A DNA stretch of 64,000 bases, taken from assembly GCA_002356435.2 (NCBI GenBank), contig AP018040.2:3472001-3536000 (forward strand), read 5' to 3'. Shown one piece after another: positions 25,335 through 34,529 of the stretch. Numbering within the stretch: position 1 is the first letter of the stretch; each line of letters begins with the position of its first letter. A program made the translations under genes and the position numbers. The notes under the pieces are model-generated. The model was given only the letters and a program-made list of their open reading frames with translations. It had not been told where the DNA came from and made no database searches. The stretch comes from Petrimonas sp. IBARAKI (GTDB lineage: Bacteria; Bacteroidota; Bacteroidia; Bacteroidales; Dysgonomonadaceae).

Positions 25335-28070
25335 TCAAAACTTATACGTGTAAGAAAATGATGGGATAATAGGGAAAATCGACAAACTTTTTAATACCGG
25401 TTTACTCCTGTCCTGTTTCTCTTCCCGAGTAAAAAACTCGGCCTTGGTAGCGGGCACCAGAATAAACGAATTGTGATGCGAATACGCATTGTAAATACTT
25501 AAATTCCAAATTCCCAACCGCCCTTTCTTTTTGTGGCGGTAATAATTGAAACTTAAATCGAGGCGGTGATAGGAAGGCATTTTAAAGTTGTTGAGTTTAT
25601 CGATATAATCTGTTTCCTCTCCCATGTCGTTAATATACTTTTGCTTTGCCAGCGTAGCCCAGTTACCGGTAGAATATATCCAAGACGTGCTCACATCGAA
25701 TTTCCTCCCGAATCTGCGCATCACTACCGCATTTATTTTGTGGCGGTTATCGTATTTCGCCGGATAGACAAGTCCTCGGTTTATTTCACCGTTCGGGAAA
25801 TGACGGTTCGACCACGATAGCGTATAGCCCAGCCACCCCGAAGTATTTCCGAAAGTCTTGCTCGCCATCATTTCCACTCCGTATGATTTACTTAATCCTT
25901 GAGCTATACGCTGTTCCCAATTAAGATTACCCGAAAGCAAGGACGTACCTTCCCTATATTCCACTTGATTCCTGGAAGATTTGTAATATCCTTCCAATGA
26001 AAGGTCAAACCTGCGCCAACGCCCGAAAAGTCCACCTGAAACCTGATGTGAGACCATCGGTTTTACATTTTTTGTGATGGGGACCCACAAATCGTTAGGC
26101 AAACTTATTTTACTGCTTTGCAACAAATGTACATACTGGTTCATTTTGCCATACGATACTTTCACCGACCAATCGTTATTGAGCAGGTAACGTGCCGAAA
26201 GACGTGGCTGTGCGCTGATATAAGATCTTCCCTGCACCAGGAATCCAGAAAAATGTACTCCCGCATTCACTTTCATGCGTTCGTTCAAAATCATTTCATC
26301 TTCAGCATAGAACGAAAGTTCCTTTACCAAAACTCGTTCGTTGGCAAAAGTAACGGTATCGTTTCGCTTCTCTGTATCGTTTTCTGTTATCAAGGTAATT
26401 CCGCTTTGTTCGGGGCGAAACCGGTGGTGCAACAACGATGTCCCGAAACGAATAAAATGATTGTTCACCGGTGTATAGTCAAACTCCAGGCGATAACCTA
26501 TGTCCTGAATTCCGGAACGGTAATGAGTATTCTCTTTTGTTTTATCGACCCGTCTCTCAATCTTGTCCGAATTCTCTTCCGATAGAGTTAATTCTTTTTC
26601 GCTACTCGATTTCATTACAATATCCGACGAGTATCGGCTGTAAATTAATGTAACATTGCTAAACAACTTATTGTTAATAGCATAGGCCCAATTGAGCGAT
26701 GCCATTCGCGTGCCCCAACCGGTGTCAAAATTGGTTTTATTCTTATTTATTTCGTGATGTGTGTTGAATGCCGGATTAGGAGAATTGTTATCCGAATCTA
26801 AATTGTAAGAACCTTCACTTTTGGCGTTCATATTTAGAAAGAGCTTGTCCTTTCCGTCGTAAACACTTAAATACAATCGACTTTGTTCTGAAAACTTATG
26901 ATTGACTTTGACATTGAAATCATAAAAAAAATATCCCACATCCGATCTGTTATAATCATCGGGATTATCTTTTTCATCTTTCTTCCCTACAAAATATAAT
27001 GCAGGGCGCACGATTAAATCTAAATACGTACGGCGAAGAGAAACATTGAATGAAGTCTTCTCTTTCACTAACGGACCTTGAAAATTAAATCGCGATGAAA
27101 TCAACCCGATAGAGGCCGTGCCGCCAAGTTTATTCATATCGCCGTCATTCATACGCACATCTACTACCGACGAAAGACGACCGCCATAACGCGCAGGAAA
27201 GCTGCCTTTATAAAAATCCATGGTTTTCACCGCCTCAGGATTGAATGTGGAAAACATGCCACCCAGGTGATTCACGTGATAAAGCGGATTCCCATCCACC
27301 AAGTAGAGATTTTCATCTAAATTTCCACCCCGCACGTACATACCTGCCACACCTTCGGTCCCGGCGGCCACCCCAGGCAAAAGTTGCAGGGTTTTAATCA
27401 CATCTTTTTCTCCCAAAAAAGAAGGCAAAGCCTGCAGCGTCTGCGTAGTAAGTGTTGTCTTTCCGGTTTCGACGTTATGTAGTGGTCCGGTTTGTCTACC
27501 CTCTATCACCACTTCTTTAAGCAAAGAAGTAGGCTCTAAAAAAAAATGGATAACCGTGTCGTTATCCACAACAAAAGTTATCTCCTGCGATGTGTATCCT
27601 ACGTAACTTCCCCTTAAACGGACTTCTCCAGGGGGAAGGGAAAGGCTGAAAAAACCGAAATTGTTGCTTACGGCTCCTTTTTGCGAAAGCAAGTCAAATA
27701 CATTGGCGCCGATAAGTGTTTCGCGCGATCCGGATTCGTGGATAAATCCGCTTATCGTAACGTTCTTCTGACGCTCTTTCAAAATAATATAATTGTCGCG
27801 GATAATAAATTGGATATCGGTCTTGCCAAAAAGCTTTTCCAGTAAAGGCTGCAACAACATATTCTCTACCTGAAGCGTTACGGGCGGAAAATTTCTCAAC
27901 AGTGCCGGATTGTATGAAAACGTATATCCTGACTGCTTCTCAATCTTTTGCAGAACGGAAGCAACCGGCTGTTTTTCAACGTTAATCGTAATGTTTTGCT
28001 GGGCTGATGCTCCTAAAAAGGAGCAAACAGCCAACAAAACAAGGATAGTATAGCGTTTCGAGAATTTCAA
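25335..28070 (-). CDS. TonB-dependent receptor with N-terminal STN domain
   Basis: A 911-residue outer-membrane receptor. Order: signal peptide (to about residue 23), STN signalling domain (about 25-95), a carboxypeptidase-regulatory-like beta domain (about 105-190), the plug (near 215-320, with MYVRGGNLDENLYLVDGN) and the 22-strand barrel ending in SFSYTYKF. The STN domain and adjacent FecR and ECF sigma genes imply substrate-dependent transcriptional signalling. The ligand is unknown; partnership with DUF4249 rather than SusD argues against glycan import. The start is TTG at 28070, with AAAGAG eight bases upstream and an in-frame stop close behind. Confidence 0.9.
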   Translation of the reverse strand: MKFSKRYTILVLLAVCSFLGASAQQNITINVEKQPVASVLQKIEKQSGYTFSYNPALLRNFPPVTLQVENMLLQPLLEKLFGKTDIQFIIRDNYIILKERQKNVTISGFIHESGSRETLIGANVFDLLSQKGAVSNNFGFFSLSLPPGEVRLRGSYVGYTSQEITFVVDNDTVIHFFLEPTSLLKEVVIEGRQTGPLHNVETGKTTLTTQTLQALPSFLGEKDVIKTLQLLPGVAAGTEGVAGMYVRGGNLDENLYLVDGNPLYHVNHLGGMFSTFNPEAVKTMDFYKGSFPARYGGRLSSVVDVRMNDGDMNKLGGTASIGLISSRFNFQGPLVKEKTSFNVSLRRTYLDLIVRPALYFVGKKDEKDNPDDYNRSDVGYFFYDFNVKVNHKFSEQSRLYLSVYDGKDKLFLNMNAKSEGSYNLDSDNNSPNPAFNTHHEINKNKTNFDTGWGTRMASLNWAYAINNKLFSNVTLIYSRYSSDIVMKSSSEKELTLSEENSDKIERRVDKTKENTHYRSGIQDIGYRLEFDYTPVNNHFIRFGTSLLHHRFRPEQSGITLITENDTEKRNDTVTFANERVLVKELSFYAEDEMILNERMKVNAGVHFSGFLVQGRSYISAQPRLSARYLLNNDWSVKVSYGKMNQYVHLLQSSKISLPNDLWVPITKNVKPMVSHQVSGGLFGRWRRFDLSLEGYYKSSRNQVEYREGTSLLSGNLNWEQRIAQGLSKSYGVEMMASKTFGNTSGWLGYTLSWSNRHFPNGEINRGLVYPAKYDNRHKINAVVMRRFGRKFDVSTSWIYSTGNWATLAKQKYINDMGEETDYIDKLNNFKMPSYHRLDLSFNYYRHKKKGRLGIWNLSIYNAYSHHNSFILVPATKAEFFTREEKQDRSKPVLKSLSIFPIIPSFSYTYKF

Positions 28071-28088
28071 TGTTTTTGCTCTTTATTC

Positions 28089-28919
28089 TTAATTCGAACC
28101 CTTCTTTATTATCAAGTGCGTATCCAGTGTTAAATTAATAATATCAACAATTTCAATACTGTTTTTTTGTGCAAATGACGAGGTAAAAGTGAGCGTGGAT
28201 TCCTCTTCCGGCAATTCTACCTGCACGTTATAGAAGTGCGACAAAACCAACGCCACGTCTTTCAGCTGCGTATTATTGAAGACCAGGGAGCGGTCTTTTC
28301 CGTTGATTTCCATTGAGCTTCCGGGCGAAACAACCTTTACGGTTTCGGTTACGGAAGTGTAATGCACGGTCATACCGGCGGTGCACAATAGCGGAATAAC
28401 GGGACTTTCGGGCGTAAACTGCACTGTCCCCGACACCACGCCAAGGCGGGTTTCCGCGTCGTCGGCCAGTACGGTAAATTCCGTGCCGAGCACCCGGATC
28501 TCTGCTCCGGGTGTGGAAACGACAAAGGGCAGGGCTTCGTTTCGGGCAACGGCAAACGAAATTTCTCCCGACATGGAAACACGGCGCTCTGCCTTACCGA
28601 AATTTTTACCGTATTTCAGTTTTGCTCCCTGTTGCATTCCGATGCGGGAACTGTCGGGCAACACATAGGAAGCATTATCGGCTTTGGCTACTAGTCTTGT
28701 GCCGGTATTTGACGTGAAATAAAAAACACTTACAACCAGCAATAAAGCGACAGCGGCCGCAGTGCCATAAAGCATCCTCATAGCGAGAATGTTGCGTTCG
28801 GGTGCAATGTATTTTTGTATCTTTCCCCACCCTTTCCGGGAATCAAAAACATTGGGCTTGTAATACTGGGCTACAAACCGGATACCCTCATCTATATTAT
28901 GTCTTGACTGGTTTTCCAT
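28089..28919 (-). CDS. FecR-family anti-sigma factor
   Basis: A 276-residue single-pass inner-membrane protein. A cytoplasmic N-terminus of about 50 residues precedes a membrane helix (GTAAAVALLLVVSVFYF), then the periplasmic FecR domain (ISFAVARNEALPFVVSTPGA) and a C-terminal DUF4974-like domain (LKDVALVLSHFYNVQVELP). It should hold the ECF sigma inactive until the TonB receptor's STN domain signals. It lies 18 bases before the receptor gene. The ATG at 28919 is preferred; an upstream non-ATG start is possible. Confidence 0.9.
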   Translation of the reverse strand: MENQSRHNIDEGIRFVAQYYKPNVFDSRKGWGKIQKYIAPERNILAMRMLYGTAAAVALLLVVSVFYFTSNTGTRLVAKADNASYVLPDSSRIGMQQGAKLKYGKNFGKAERRVSMSGEISFAVARNEALPFVVSTPGAEIRVLGTEFTVLADDAETRLGVVSGTVQFTPESPVIPLLCTAGMTVHYTSVTETVKVVSPGSSMEINGKDRSLVFNNTQLKDVALVLSHFYNVQVELPEEESTLTFTSSFAQKNSIEIVDIINLTLDTHLIIKKGSN

Positions 28920-28938
28920 TATTTTCAGTTTTGGCAAT

Positions 28939-29439
28939 CTACAGATTTATTCCGGCCTTCAACAATACGCCGGAACTGGATTCTCTGTTAAAATACGGCT
29001 GCATAAATGCTTTGACTCCGATGAAAAATCGATCATTTATTGAATAAGAATCTTCAACAATTAAATTAAAACCGAATGCACTGCGAATTACAGGCTGGTT
29101 AAACTTGTAAAAACTTAATCCACCCCCAATCCTGAAATCGTTTCTCCTGTTATTGCGAAAAGGAGATAAAAAAACATTCATGTTTGCTTGAAATAATTTT
29201 TCCGAATCCGACTTCCACTTATCCGCAACACTTAGCACAATGGATGGAGCAACTGTAAAATAATCTGACAGTTTAGCATCAAGTTCATACTCACTAAGCA
29301 CCAAAAAAACATTTCCCTGATTAAGTGTAGAAAATCCCAGTCCTATTCGCAGGTCTGTGTCACTATCCCGGGCTTGTGTATTTACAACGAATACAGGACA
29401 AATAATAAGGCAAAGGGACACGATAATTTTTCTACACAT
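28939..29439 (-). CDS. Small predicted outer-membrane beta-barrel protein
   Basis: A 166-residue exported protein with a signal peptide ending near TQA (about residue 23). The mature part has short alternating strands (TDLRIGLGFSTLNQGNVFLVL, KLSDYFTVAPSIVLSV, NDFRIGGGLSFYKF, RFFIGVKAF) and ends in LKAGINL, typical of an eight-stranded outer-membrane barrel. I recognise no named family. It lies between the ECF sigma gene and fecR, an unusual insertion into the usual sigma-antisigma pair, so it may share their signal. Confidence 0.7.
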   Translation of the reverse strand: MCRKIIVSLCLIICPVFVVNTQARDSDTDLRIGLGFSTLNQGNVFLVLSEYELDAKLSDYFTVAPSIVLSVADKWKSDSEKLFQANMNVFLSPFRNNRRNDFRIGGGLSFYKFNQPVIRSAFGFNLIVEDSYSINDRFFIGVKAFMQPYFNRESSSGVLLKAGINL

Positions 29440-29514
29440 TTCTTCTCTTCCATTACTTTTTCTATTTATAAGATGCAAAAAAGTATAAAATCCCTCTTTC
29501 TAAAGGGAAATATT

Positions 29515-30024
29515 TTAAGCAAAGAAGAAAAGATAAGCCTTGATGTCTTTTGCACGTAACGACTGCATGGCACGCAGGACATGGTTCTCCACAGTTTTTA
29601 CGGTTAGCCCGGTTTGTTCGGCAATGTCTTTGTAGCGCATCCCATCGCGCTTAGCCATTAAAAAGATTTCGCGGCGGCGTTCCGGAAGTTCGTCGATCAT
29701 CTTCCAGATACGTGCTTCCATCTCGGCACGTTCCATTTGCTCGTCCTCCGTAAGAAACTCTTCTCCGGACAATTTATCGAGAGAGGTAGTTGGCTTGGCG
29801 TCACGTATTCGGGTAAGGCAGTTGTTTCGAACAGCAGTATAAAGATACGCTTTCACCGATTTTATCGTTTCCAGCTGTTCCCTTTTATCCCATAAGTTCA
29901 CGAATGTTTCTTGCACAACATCTTCCGCCTCATCGGTGTCGCACATGAAATGCAAGGCGTGCAAGCAAAGTTGACGATAATAACTGTGGTAATATTCCGA
30001 AAACTGTTTTTTTGAAATCAGCAT
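29515..30024 (-). CDS. ECF RNA polymerase sigma factor (FecI-like)
   Basis: A 169-residue sigma-70 factor with only regions 2 and 4. Region 2 is visible in DEAEDVVQETFVNLWDKR; region 4 has PERRREIFLMAKRDGMRYKDIAE and the recognition helix TVKTVENHVLRAM. It should activate its own operon when FecR releases it. The ATG at 30024 is one codon inside a TTG-initiated reading. A TAGTTTTG box lies 27 bases upstream. The C-terminus AYLFFFA is hydrophobic, as is common in Bacteroidetes ECF factors. Confidence 0.92.
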   Translation of the reverse strand: MLISKKQFSEYYHSYYRQLCLHALHFMCDTDEAEDVVQETFVNLWDKREQLETIKSVKAYLYTAVRNNCLTRIRDAKPTTSLDKLSGEEFLTEDEQMERAEMEARIWKMIDELPERRREIFLMAKRDGMRYKDIAEQTGLTVKTVENHVLRAMQSLRAKDIKAYLFFFA

Positions 30025-30050
30025 CAAATCTTTAGTAATAGAATAAGTTG

Positions 30051-30058
30051 CAAAACTA
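30051..30058 (-). promoter_or_regulatory. -7 box of the first FecI operon
   Basis: TAGTTTTG on the minus strand, 27 bases before the sigma gene ATG. No TTTG was found at the standard -33 distance. Confidence 0.45.
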
Positions 30059-30086
30059 GTAAAAAAGGGGGAATATTAAAAAGAAA

Positions 30087-30132
30087 ATCCGGTTGGACCG
30101 TACGCACGCTTAAAGTGAACGATCGGCCGGAT
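30087..30132 (-). terminator. Possible terminator of the pyrE-SRPBCC unit
   Basis: On the minus strand ATCCGG (30132-30127) can pair with CCGGAT (30092-30087) around a long, partly structured loop and is followed by TTTTCTTTTT. The stem is short relative to the loop, so this is tentative. Confidence 0.35.
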
Positions 30133-30213
30133 CTTATTCATCGTAGGTTTAAACAACACTATCGCAGCAGGTAAAATAGAATACGGTTTAAAACGTTCCA
30201 CAAAAACGACACA

Positions 30214-30633
30214 TCAAACCCTATCGTACGGTAAAGACGCAATCACGTCGGAAATTTTCTCCAGTCCTTCTTTCAGTGGTTTTGAGACCATTCCCTTGAT
30301 GAATGGATTGAGGTCGGCCCGAAGCGTTATCTTCATTTTGGTGTCCTTCTCGGCTTTCTGCACAAGTTGGATCCACAGAAAAACATCAAACGGCAAGTTT
30401 TCAGATTTAAACTTGACAAGTTTGCTGGGTTCTCGCTCCATAACGCGGAACCTCACCTCTCCAACCGGATCGACACGAAACGAACAAGAATCACTGTCGA
30501 ACTTAAAATCCTTGATCTTATTCCCGGGTATTTGGTCCTTTAACAGATCGAGTTTGCTCAAATCCGAGAGTACACGAAAGATATCCTCCTCATTGTGAGC
30601 TATGGTTTTTACATCGCTGGTAAATTCAGTCAT
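30214..30633 (-). CDS. SRPBCC-superfamily protein
   Basis: A 139-residue protein with the START/Bet v1-like helix-grip pattern: an initial strand and helix (SDVKTIAHNEEDIFRVLSDL), a run of beta strands (KDFKFDSDSCSFRV, EVRFRVMERE, KLVKFKSEN) and a long C-terminal helix. Such proteins bind small hydrophobic ligands; no catalytic residues can be named. Its ATG overlaps the pyrE stop (ATGA), so it is translated together with orotate phosphoribosyltransferase, although no functional link is known to me. Confidence 0.75.
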   Translation of the reverse strand: MTEFTSDVKTIAHNEEDIFRVLSDLSKLDLLKDQIPGNKIKDFKFDSDSCSFRVDPVGEVRFRVMEREPSKLVKFKSENLPFDVFLWIQLVQKAEKDTKMKITLRADLNPFIKGMVSKPLKEGLEKISDVIASLPYDRV

Positions 30634-31283
30634 TTATTCGTTTTTTTGGGGGTGGTTCCCCACGTTTCGGGATTCCTGCGCCAATCCTGCAATGTTTTCA
30701 CTTCAGATTCAGCGATATAATCAATCAAGAGCGCTTCGTCCAGAATGGCATCGTAATGAGTCAAAGTGGTCAACTCCACTCGAGCCTCTTTCATGTTGGT
30801 TTCTGCCGCAGGGAAACCGTACGTAAATATCGCTACCATTCCGAGCACATCCGATCCGCTTTGGCGAATCGCTTCTACAGCCTTCAGGCTGCTTTGTCCC
30901 GTAGAAATGAGATCTTCGATAACTACAACCTTTTGCCGGGGTTTCAAATCACCCTCGATAAGATTTTCCAACCCGTGATCTTTCGGCGCCGACCGAACGT
31001 AAACAAACGGAAGGCCCAACGCATCGGCAACAATCGCTCCTGGAGCAATCGCTCCTGTAGCTACCCCCGCAATAGCTTCAACCTGCGGATACTTTTCAAG
31101 GATGATCCGTGCAAATTCTACTTTTATAAAGTTGCGGGTGGCAGGATAGGACATCAGTTTCCTGTTATCACAATAGATGGGTGACTTCCACCCCGATGCC
31201 CAGGTAAACGGGTTGGATGGTTGTAACTTGACCGCTTTTATCTTGAGAAGCTTTTCGGCTGTTAATTTTTCTACAGTATTCAT
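30630..31283 (-). CDS. pyrE: Orotate phosphoribosyltransferase
   Basis: A 217-residue type I phosphoribosyltransferase that makes OMP from orotate and PRPP in pyrimidine synthesis. The PRPP motif is VVVIEDLISTGQS near residues 119-131, and PFTWASGWKSPIYCDNR is the orotate/dimer loop. I chose the ATG at 31283; the longer reading starts with a TTG three codons upstream. A TATTTTTG box lies 25 bases before it. The downstream SRPBCC gene overlaps its stop. Confidence 0.95.
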   Translation of the reverse strand: MNTVEKLTAEKLLKIKAVKLQPSNPFTWASGWKSPIYCDNRKLMSYPATRNFIKVEFARIILEKYPQVEAIAGVATGAIAPGAIVADALGLPFVYVRSAPKDHGLENLIEGDLKPRQKVVVIEDLISTGQSSLKAVEAIRQSGSDVLGMVAIFTYGFPAAETNMKEARVELTTLTHYDAILDEALLIDYIAESEVKTLQDWRRNPETWGTTPKKTNK

Positions 31284-31308
31284 ATTTTCCAAACTTAAAA
31301 ATGAAATG

Positions 31309-31316
31309 CAAAAATA
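31309..31316 (-). promoter_or_regulatory. -7 box of pyrE
   Basis: TATTTTTG on the minus strand, 25 bases before the pyrE ATG, in the 88-base gap after comF. Confidence 0.5.
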
Positions 31317-31371
31317 GTGTTTTTAAAGCAAAAAATGGCACAAAACATGAGTGGTAAAATAAAATATCCAT

Positions 31372-32067
31372 TCAAAACACTTCTCCAAGTGTCGCAACAC
31401 TTATCTTTATATCTGGACTTTTCAGCAAAGCGTAAGCACAAGCTTCCAGCGTTGAGCCTGTGGTAATGATATCGTCAATCAACAAAATATGTTTTCCAGC
31501 ATACAGGGATGGATGCAACAAATCGAAAATACCTTTTACGTTTTCCCATCGCTGCGTTTTGGTACGTTGGGTTTGCGTGGGGTTAAAAATGGCACGCACT
31601 AAGTTACCACTGGAAACAGGAATGGAGGTAACTTCCGATAAACCGTAAGCAATCGTTTCCGCCTGATTAAAGCCCCTTTCTTTCTGTTTCTGGGGATGCA
31701 GCGGAACAGGGACTATTAAATCGATGGGTAGAATAAATTCACTGCCTATCAAATCCTTGCCAAACAGTTTTCCCAACAACACTCCTATTTCTTTTTTGTT
31801 GTTGTACTTGAGTTGGTGAATAAGCGGCTGTAAAACACCTCCTCTTGAATATACGCAGAAAGTGGCAGCCCGCTCAAACGGGAATCTTCCTGCCAAAAGA
31901 GTTTCAGCAAGATTATCCGGCTCCATAAAATTGTTCGTTTTGGGAAGGGCATGTAAGCATTGTAAACAAACGCCCTGCTCGGAAGGCAAAAGTCGAATAC
32001 TACAAACCGGGCAGCATTCCGGAAAAAAGAGATTCGATAATTCGTTTAACAGGCTTTTCACACTCAT
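31372..32067 (-). CDS. comF: ComF-family phosphoribosyltransferase-like protein
   Basis: A 231-residue protein with an N-terminal zinc-ribbon-like cysteine set (ECCPVCSIRLL, then GVCLQCLHALP) and a C-terminal type I PRTase domain with LLIDDIITTGSTLEAC. ComF proteins take part in DNA uptake during natural competence, and the PRTase substrate is unknown. It abuts recX directly, with no base between the recX stop and its ATG, so the two are co-transcribed. Confidence 0.88.
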   Translation of the reverse strand: MSVKSLLNELSNLFFPECCPVCSIRLLPSEQGVCLQCLHALPKTNNFMEPDNLAETLLAGRFPFERAATFCVYSRGGVLQPLIHQLKYNNKKEIGVLLGKLFGKDLIGSEFILPIDLIVPVPLHPQKQKERGFNQAETIAYGLSEVTSIPVSSGNLVRAIFNPTQTQRTKTQRWENVKGIFDLLHPSLYAGKHILLIDDIITTGSTLEACAYALLKSPDIKISVATLGEVF

Positions 32068-32553
32068 TCAATTCTCCTCCGGCATTTTTCCCAGGCATTC
32101 CAGAATATCCGGCATCGAAAATCCTCTGCCCAGCGCAAAACGAATAACCTTAGTCCGCTTTTCATATCCGGACTTTCCTTTCACTGATTTCAGCTTCTTC
32201 TCCAACAAAGGTTTTAACGATTGAAGGAGAACCTCATCAGAAAACGCCTCCAATGCCTGGTCAATAGTTTCCTGCGAAATTTGTTTCTGTCGCAGGGTAA
32301 AAACAATTTTAGTTTTTCCCCACTTGCTAAAACGGAGTTTATCGCTGATGAAGCTGCGAGTATATCGGGAATCGTCGATGTATTTCTGTTTCAACAAAAG
32401 AGACATAATGTTGTTGACTGCATTATCAGCAAGTTGCATCCGTAGCAATTTCTGCCGGATGTCAAACGAACAACACTCCTTCATGGAACAGACCCTCGCC
32501 ATGCGCTGGTAAGCTGTTTTTTCGGAAACTGGTTTTCGTTCTACTCGTTCCAT
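32068..32553 (-). CDS. recX: RecX-family recombination regulator
   Basis: A 161-residue helical protein of the RecX family, which binds RecA filaments and limits their growth. The three-helix repeats are visible: AYQRMARVCSMKECCSFDIRQ (split by the repeat boundary), then KQKYIDDSRYTRSFISDKL with the family's YIDD..Y motif, and KWGKTKIVFTLRQKQIS. recA is not in the window. It lies between prmC and comF on the same strand. Confidence 0.88.
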   Translation of the reverse strand: MERVERKPVSEKTAYQRMARVCSMKECCSFDIRQKLLRMQLADNAVNNIMSLLLKQKYIDDSRYTRSFISDKLRFSKWGKTKIVFTLRQKQISQETIDQALEAFSDEVLLQSLKPLLEKKLKSVKGKSGYEKRTKVIRFALGRGFSMPDILECLGKMPEEN

Positions 32554-32556
32554 ACC

Positions 32557-33396
32557 CTACTCTTTTACCGCTTTTATCATCCTTTCGTTACCCGAAATAT
32601 CCTTTACCCGTTCGATATTTTTGAATCCTCTTTGCTGGAGCAATGCTTCAACCTGGCATCCCTTTTCCCGATTGATCTCGAAAAAAAGGGCCCCTCCCTT
32701 GTTCAGGTATATCCGGGCAAAGTCCGCTATCTTTTCGTAGAAAACCAACGCATTTTCGTCCGTAACGAACAGAGCCAGGTGAGGCTCAAACCTCAAGACA
32801 TTGTCCTCCATGTCCGATTTTTCAGATTCAGTCACATAAGGGGGGTTGCTCACAATAATGTCAAACATCTTATCCGAAACAGATTCCTGCAAAATATCTT
32901 TTTCCAGGAAAAACAAATGTACTCCGTTTCTTTCCGCATTTTTTCGGGCCACTTCCAGCGCATCTGGCGAAATATCCCACGCATGTACTTCTGCATGAGG
33001 CAGTTTTTTTGCCAACGTAACGGCAATACAGCCGCTTCCGGTTCCAATGTCAAGAATTTTTGCGGATGCATTGTTTGTCGAAGTTATCACCCACTGTACC
33101 AATTCTTCCGTTTCGGGACGGGGAATTAAAACAGAACTATCGAGGTAAAAGGGTAATCCAAAAAAATCGGTTTCACCCAAAATGTATTGAATGGGTTCAG
33201 CATTCTTTAATTTATCGATAATTTCGCTCAGTTTCTTCACCGCTGCATCGGATAAATGGTTAAATTTGCATGTTAAAATATCTGCCAGTGGGATCGAAAA
33301 CTCTTTTTCCAGAATCAGCCGGGTTAAGCTGCTGATCTCCTCCGGCGAAAAGTGAGTTTTTAATTCATTTTTTAGGAAGTTTTTCACATCTTGCAT
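32557..33396 (-). CDS. prmC: Release factor glutamine N5-methyltransferase
   Basis: A 279-residue SAM-dependent enzyme that methylates the GGQ glutamine of peptide-chain release factors. The N-terminal helical domain is followed by motif I ILDIGTGSGCIAVTLA and the NPPY catalytic motif in IVSNPPYVTESE. ILGETDFFGLPF is the usual inter-domain phrase. A TATCTTTG box lies 21 bases upstream on the minus strand and overlaps the short divergent gap with ribD. Confidence 0.95.
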   Translation of the reverse strand: MQDVKNFLKNELKTHFSPEEISSLTRLILEKEFSIPLADILTCKFNHLSDAAVKKLSEIIDKLKNAEPIQYILGETDFFGLPFYLDSSVLIPRPETEELVQWVITSTNNASAKILDIGTGSGCIAVTLAKKLPHAEVHAWDISPDALEVARKNAERNGVHLFFLEKDILQESVSDKMFDIIVSNPPYVTESEKSDMEDNVLRFEPHLALFVTDENALVFYEKIADFARIYLNKGGALFFEINREKGCQVEALLQQRGFKNIERVKDISGNERMIKAVKE

Positions 33397-33416
33397 TGTT
33401 GGATCGTTTTACTAAA

Positions 33417-33424
33417 CAAAGATA
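33417..33424 (-). promoter_or_regulatory. -7 box of prmC-recX-comF
   Basis: TATCTTTG on the minus strand, 20 bases before the prmC ATG and only seven bases from the divergent ribD ATG. Confidence 0.6.
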
Positions 33425-33430
33425 GAAAAA

Positions 33431-34492
33431 ATGACGACAGACGAAAAATTTATGTACCGATGTCTGCAGCTCGCTCAAAAGGGTGAAGGTTTTGCAAGAC
33501 CCAATCCCATGGTGGGAGCAGTCATTGTGCATAACGGACAAATTATCGGTGAAGGTTATCACCGGCAGTTTGCCGAGGCGCATGCCGAAGTTAATGCCGT
33601 ACTCTCCGTGAAAGATCAGGCATTACTTTCTTCTTCTACCTTGTACGTCTCACTCGAACCTTGCGCTCACCATGGAAAAACTCCCCCTTGTGCTGAGTTG
33701 ATCATTGAAAAAAAAATTCCGAAAGTGGTCATCGCCGTTTCAGACCCGAATCCTAAAGTGTCGGGAAAGGGTATTGAGAAGATACAAAAATCTGGAATTG
33801 AAGTAACTACAGGTATTCTCCAAAAAGAAGCCGAAGAATTAAACCGGGCCTTTTTTGTGAACCAATTATATAACCGTCCCTATGTGATTCTTAAATGGGC
33901 ACAGAGTTCCGACGGATTTATCGATTACCGACGGTCAACAGCAGAAGAAGCACCGGCACAGATATCTAATGATCTGACTCATAGCATTGTCCATAGGTTC
34001 CGCACTCACGTGCAGGGAATAATGGTGGGAACCGACACAGCCTTATTGGATAACCCAAAGCTGACAGCCCGGAAGTGGTTCGGTAACAATCCTACCCGGA
34101 TTGTTATTGACAGGGAAGCCAAAATCCCTTCCAATGCAGCAATCTTCAGCGAAGACTCGGCCGTTATCGTTTTTACCCAATCAGGCTATCCAGTAAGAAA
34201 AAGAAACATCAAGCCCATCATCATTGATTTCAACAGAGATACCAACAGGCAGATTCTAAAACATTTATATGCGGAAAAAATCTATTCAGTCCTCGTTGAA
34301 GGTGGCACCCGCCTCTTATCAACCTTTATAGATAAAAATCTTTGGGACGAAGCGTATATTGAAATTGCTGCAACGAAACTAATTTCAGGAGTGAAAGCCC
34401 CCGAAATCTCTATGGATAACGCTATTACTAAAAAGTATTTAGACTCTACCCAACATCATTTAAAGAATAAAATAACTCAAAATTTTCTTTAA
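33431..34492 (+). CDS. ribD: Bifunctional riboflavin biosynthesis deaminase/reductase
   Basis: A 353-residue enzyme. The N-terminal deaminase domain carries the zinc motif HAEVNAV and EPCAHHGKTPPCAE; the C-terminal reductase domain has KWAQSSDGFI, GTDTALLDNPKLTAR and VEGGTRLL. It deaminates and then reduces the pyrimidine intermediate on the way to riboflavin. It starts 34 bases from prmC on the opposite strand. No FMN riboswitch fits in that space. Confidence 0.95.
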   Translation: MTTDEKFMYRCLQLAQKGEGFARPNPMVGAVIVHNGQIIGEGYHRQFAEAHAEVNAVLSVKDQALLSSSTLYVSLEPCAHHGKTPPCAELIIEKKIPKVVIAVSDPNPKVSGKGIEKIQKSGIEVTTGILQKEAEELNRAFFVNQLYNRPYVILKWAQSSDGFIDYRRSTAEEAPAQISNDLTHSIVHRFRTHVQGIMVGTDTALLDNPKLTARKWFGNNPTRIVIDREAKIPSNAAIFSEDSAVIVFTQSGYPVRKRNIKPIIIDFNRDTNRQILKHLYAEKIYSVLVEGGTRLLSTFIDKNLWDEAYIEIAATKLISGVKAPEISMDNAITKKYLDSTQHHLKNKITQNFL

Positions 34493-34529
34493 ATATTTAT
34501 TTTGCTATGGTTTAAGTGAAAAATCTTTC

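Noticed and set aside
30087-30132. Strong terminator after the SRPBCC gene
   Set aside because: Only six pairs close a loop of over 30 bases, so it is listed as tentative instead of secure.
33397-33430. FMN riboswitch controlling ribD
   Set aside because: The gap is only 34 bases and has no RFN-element sequence; none was seen before ribF either.
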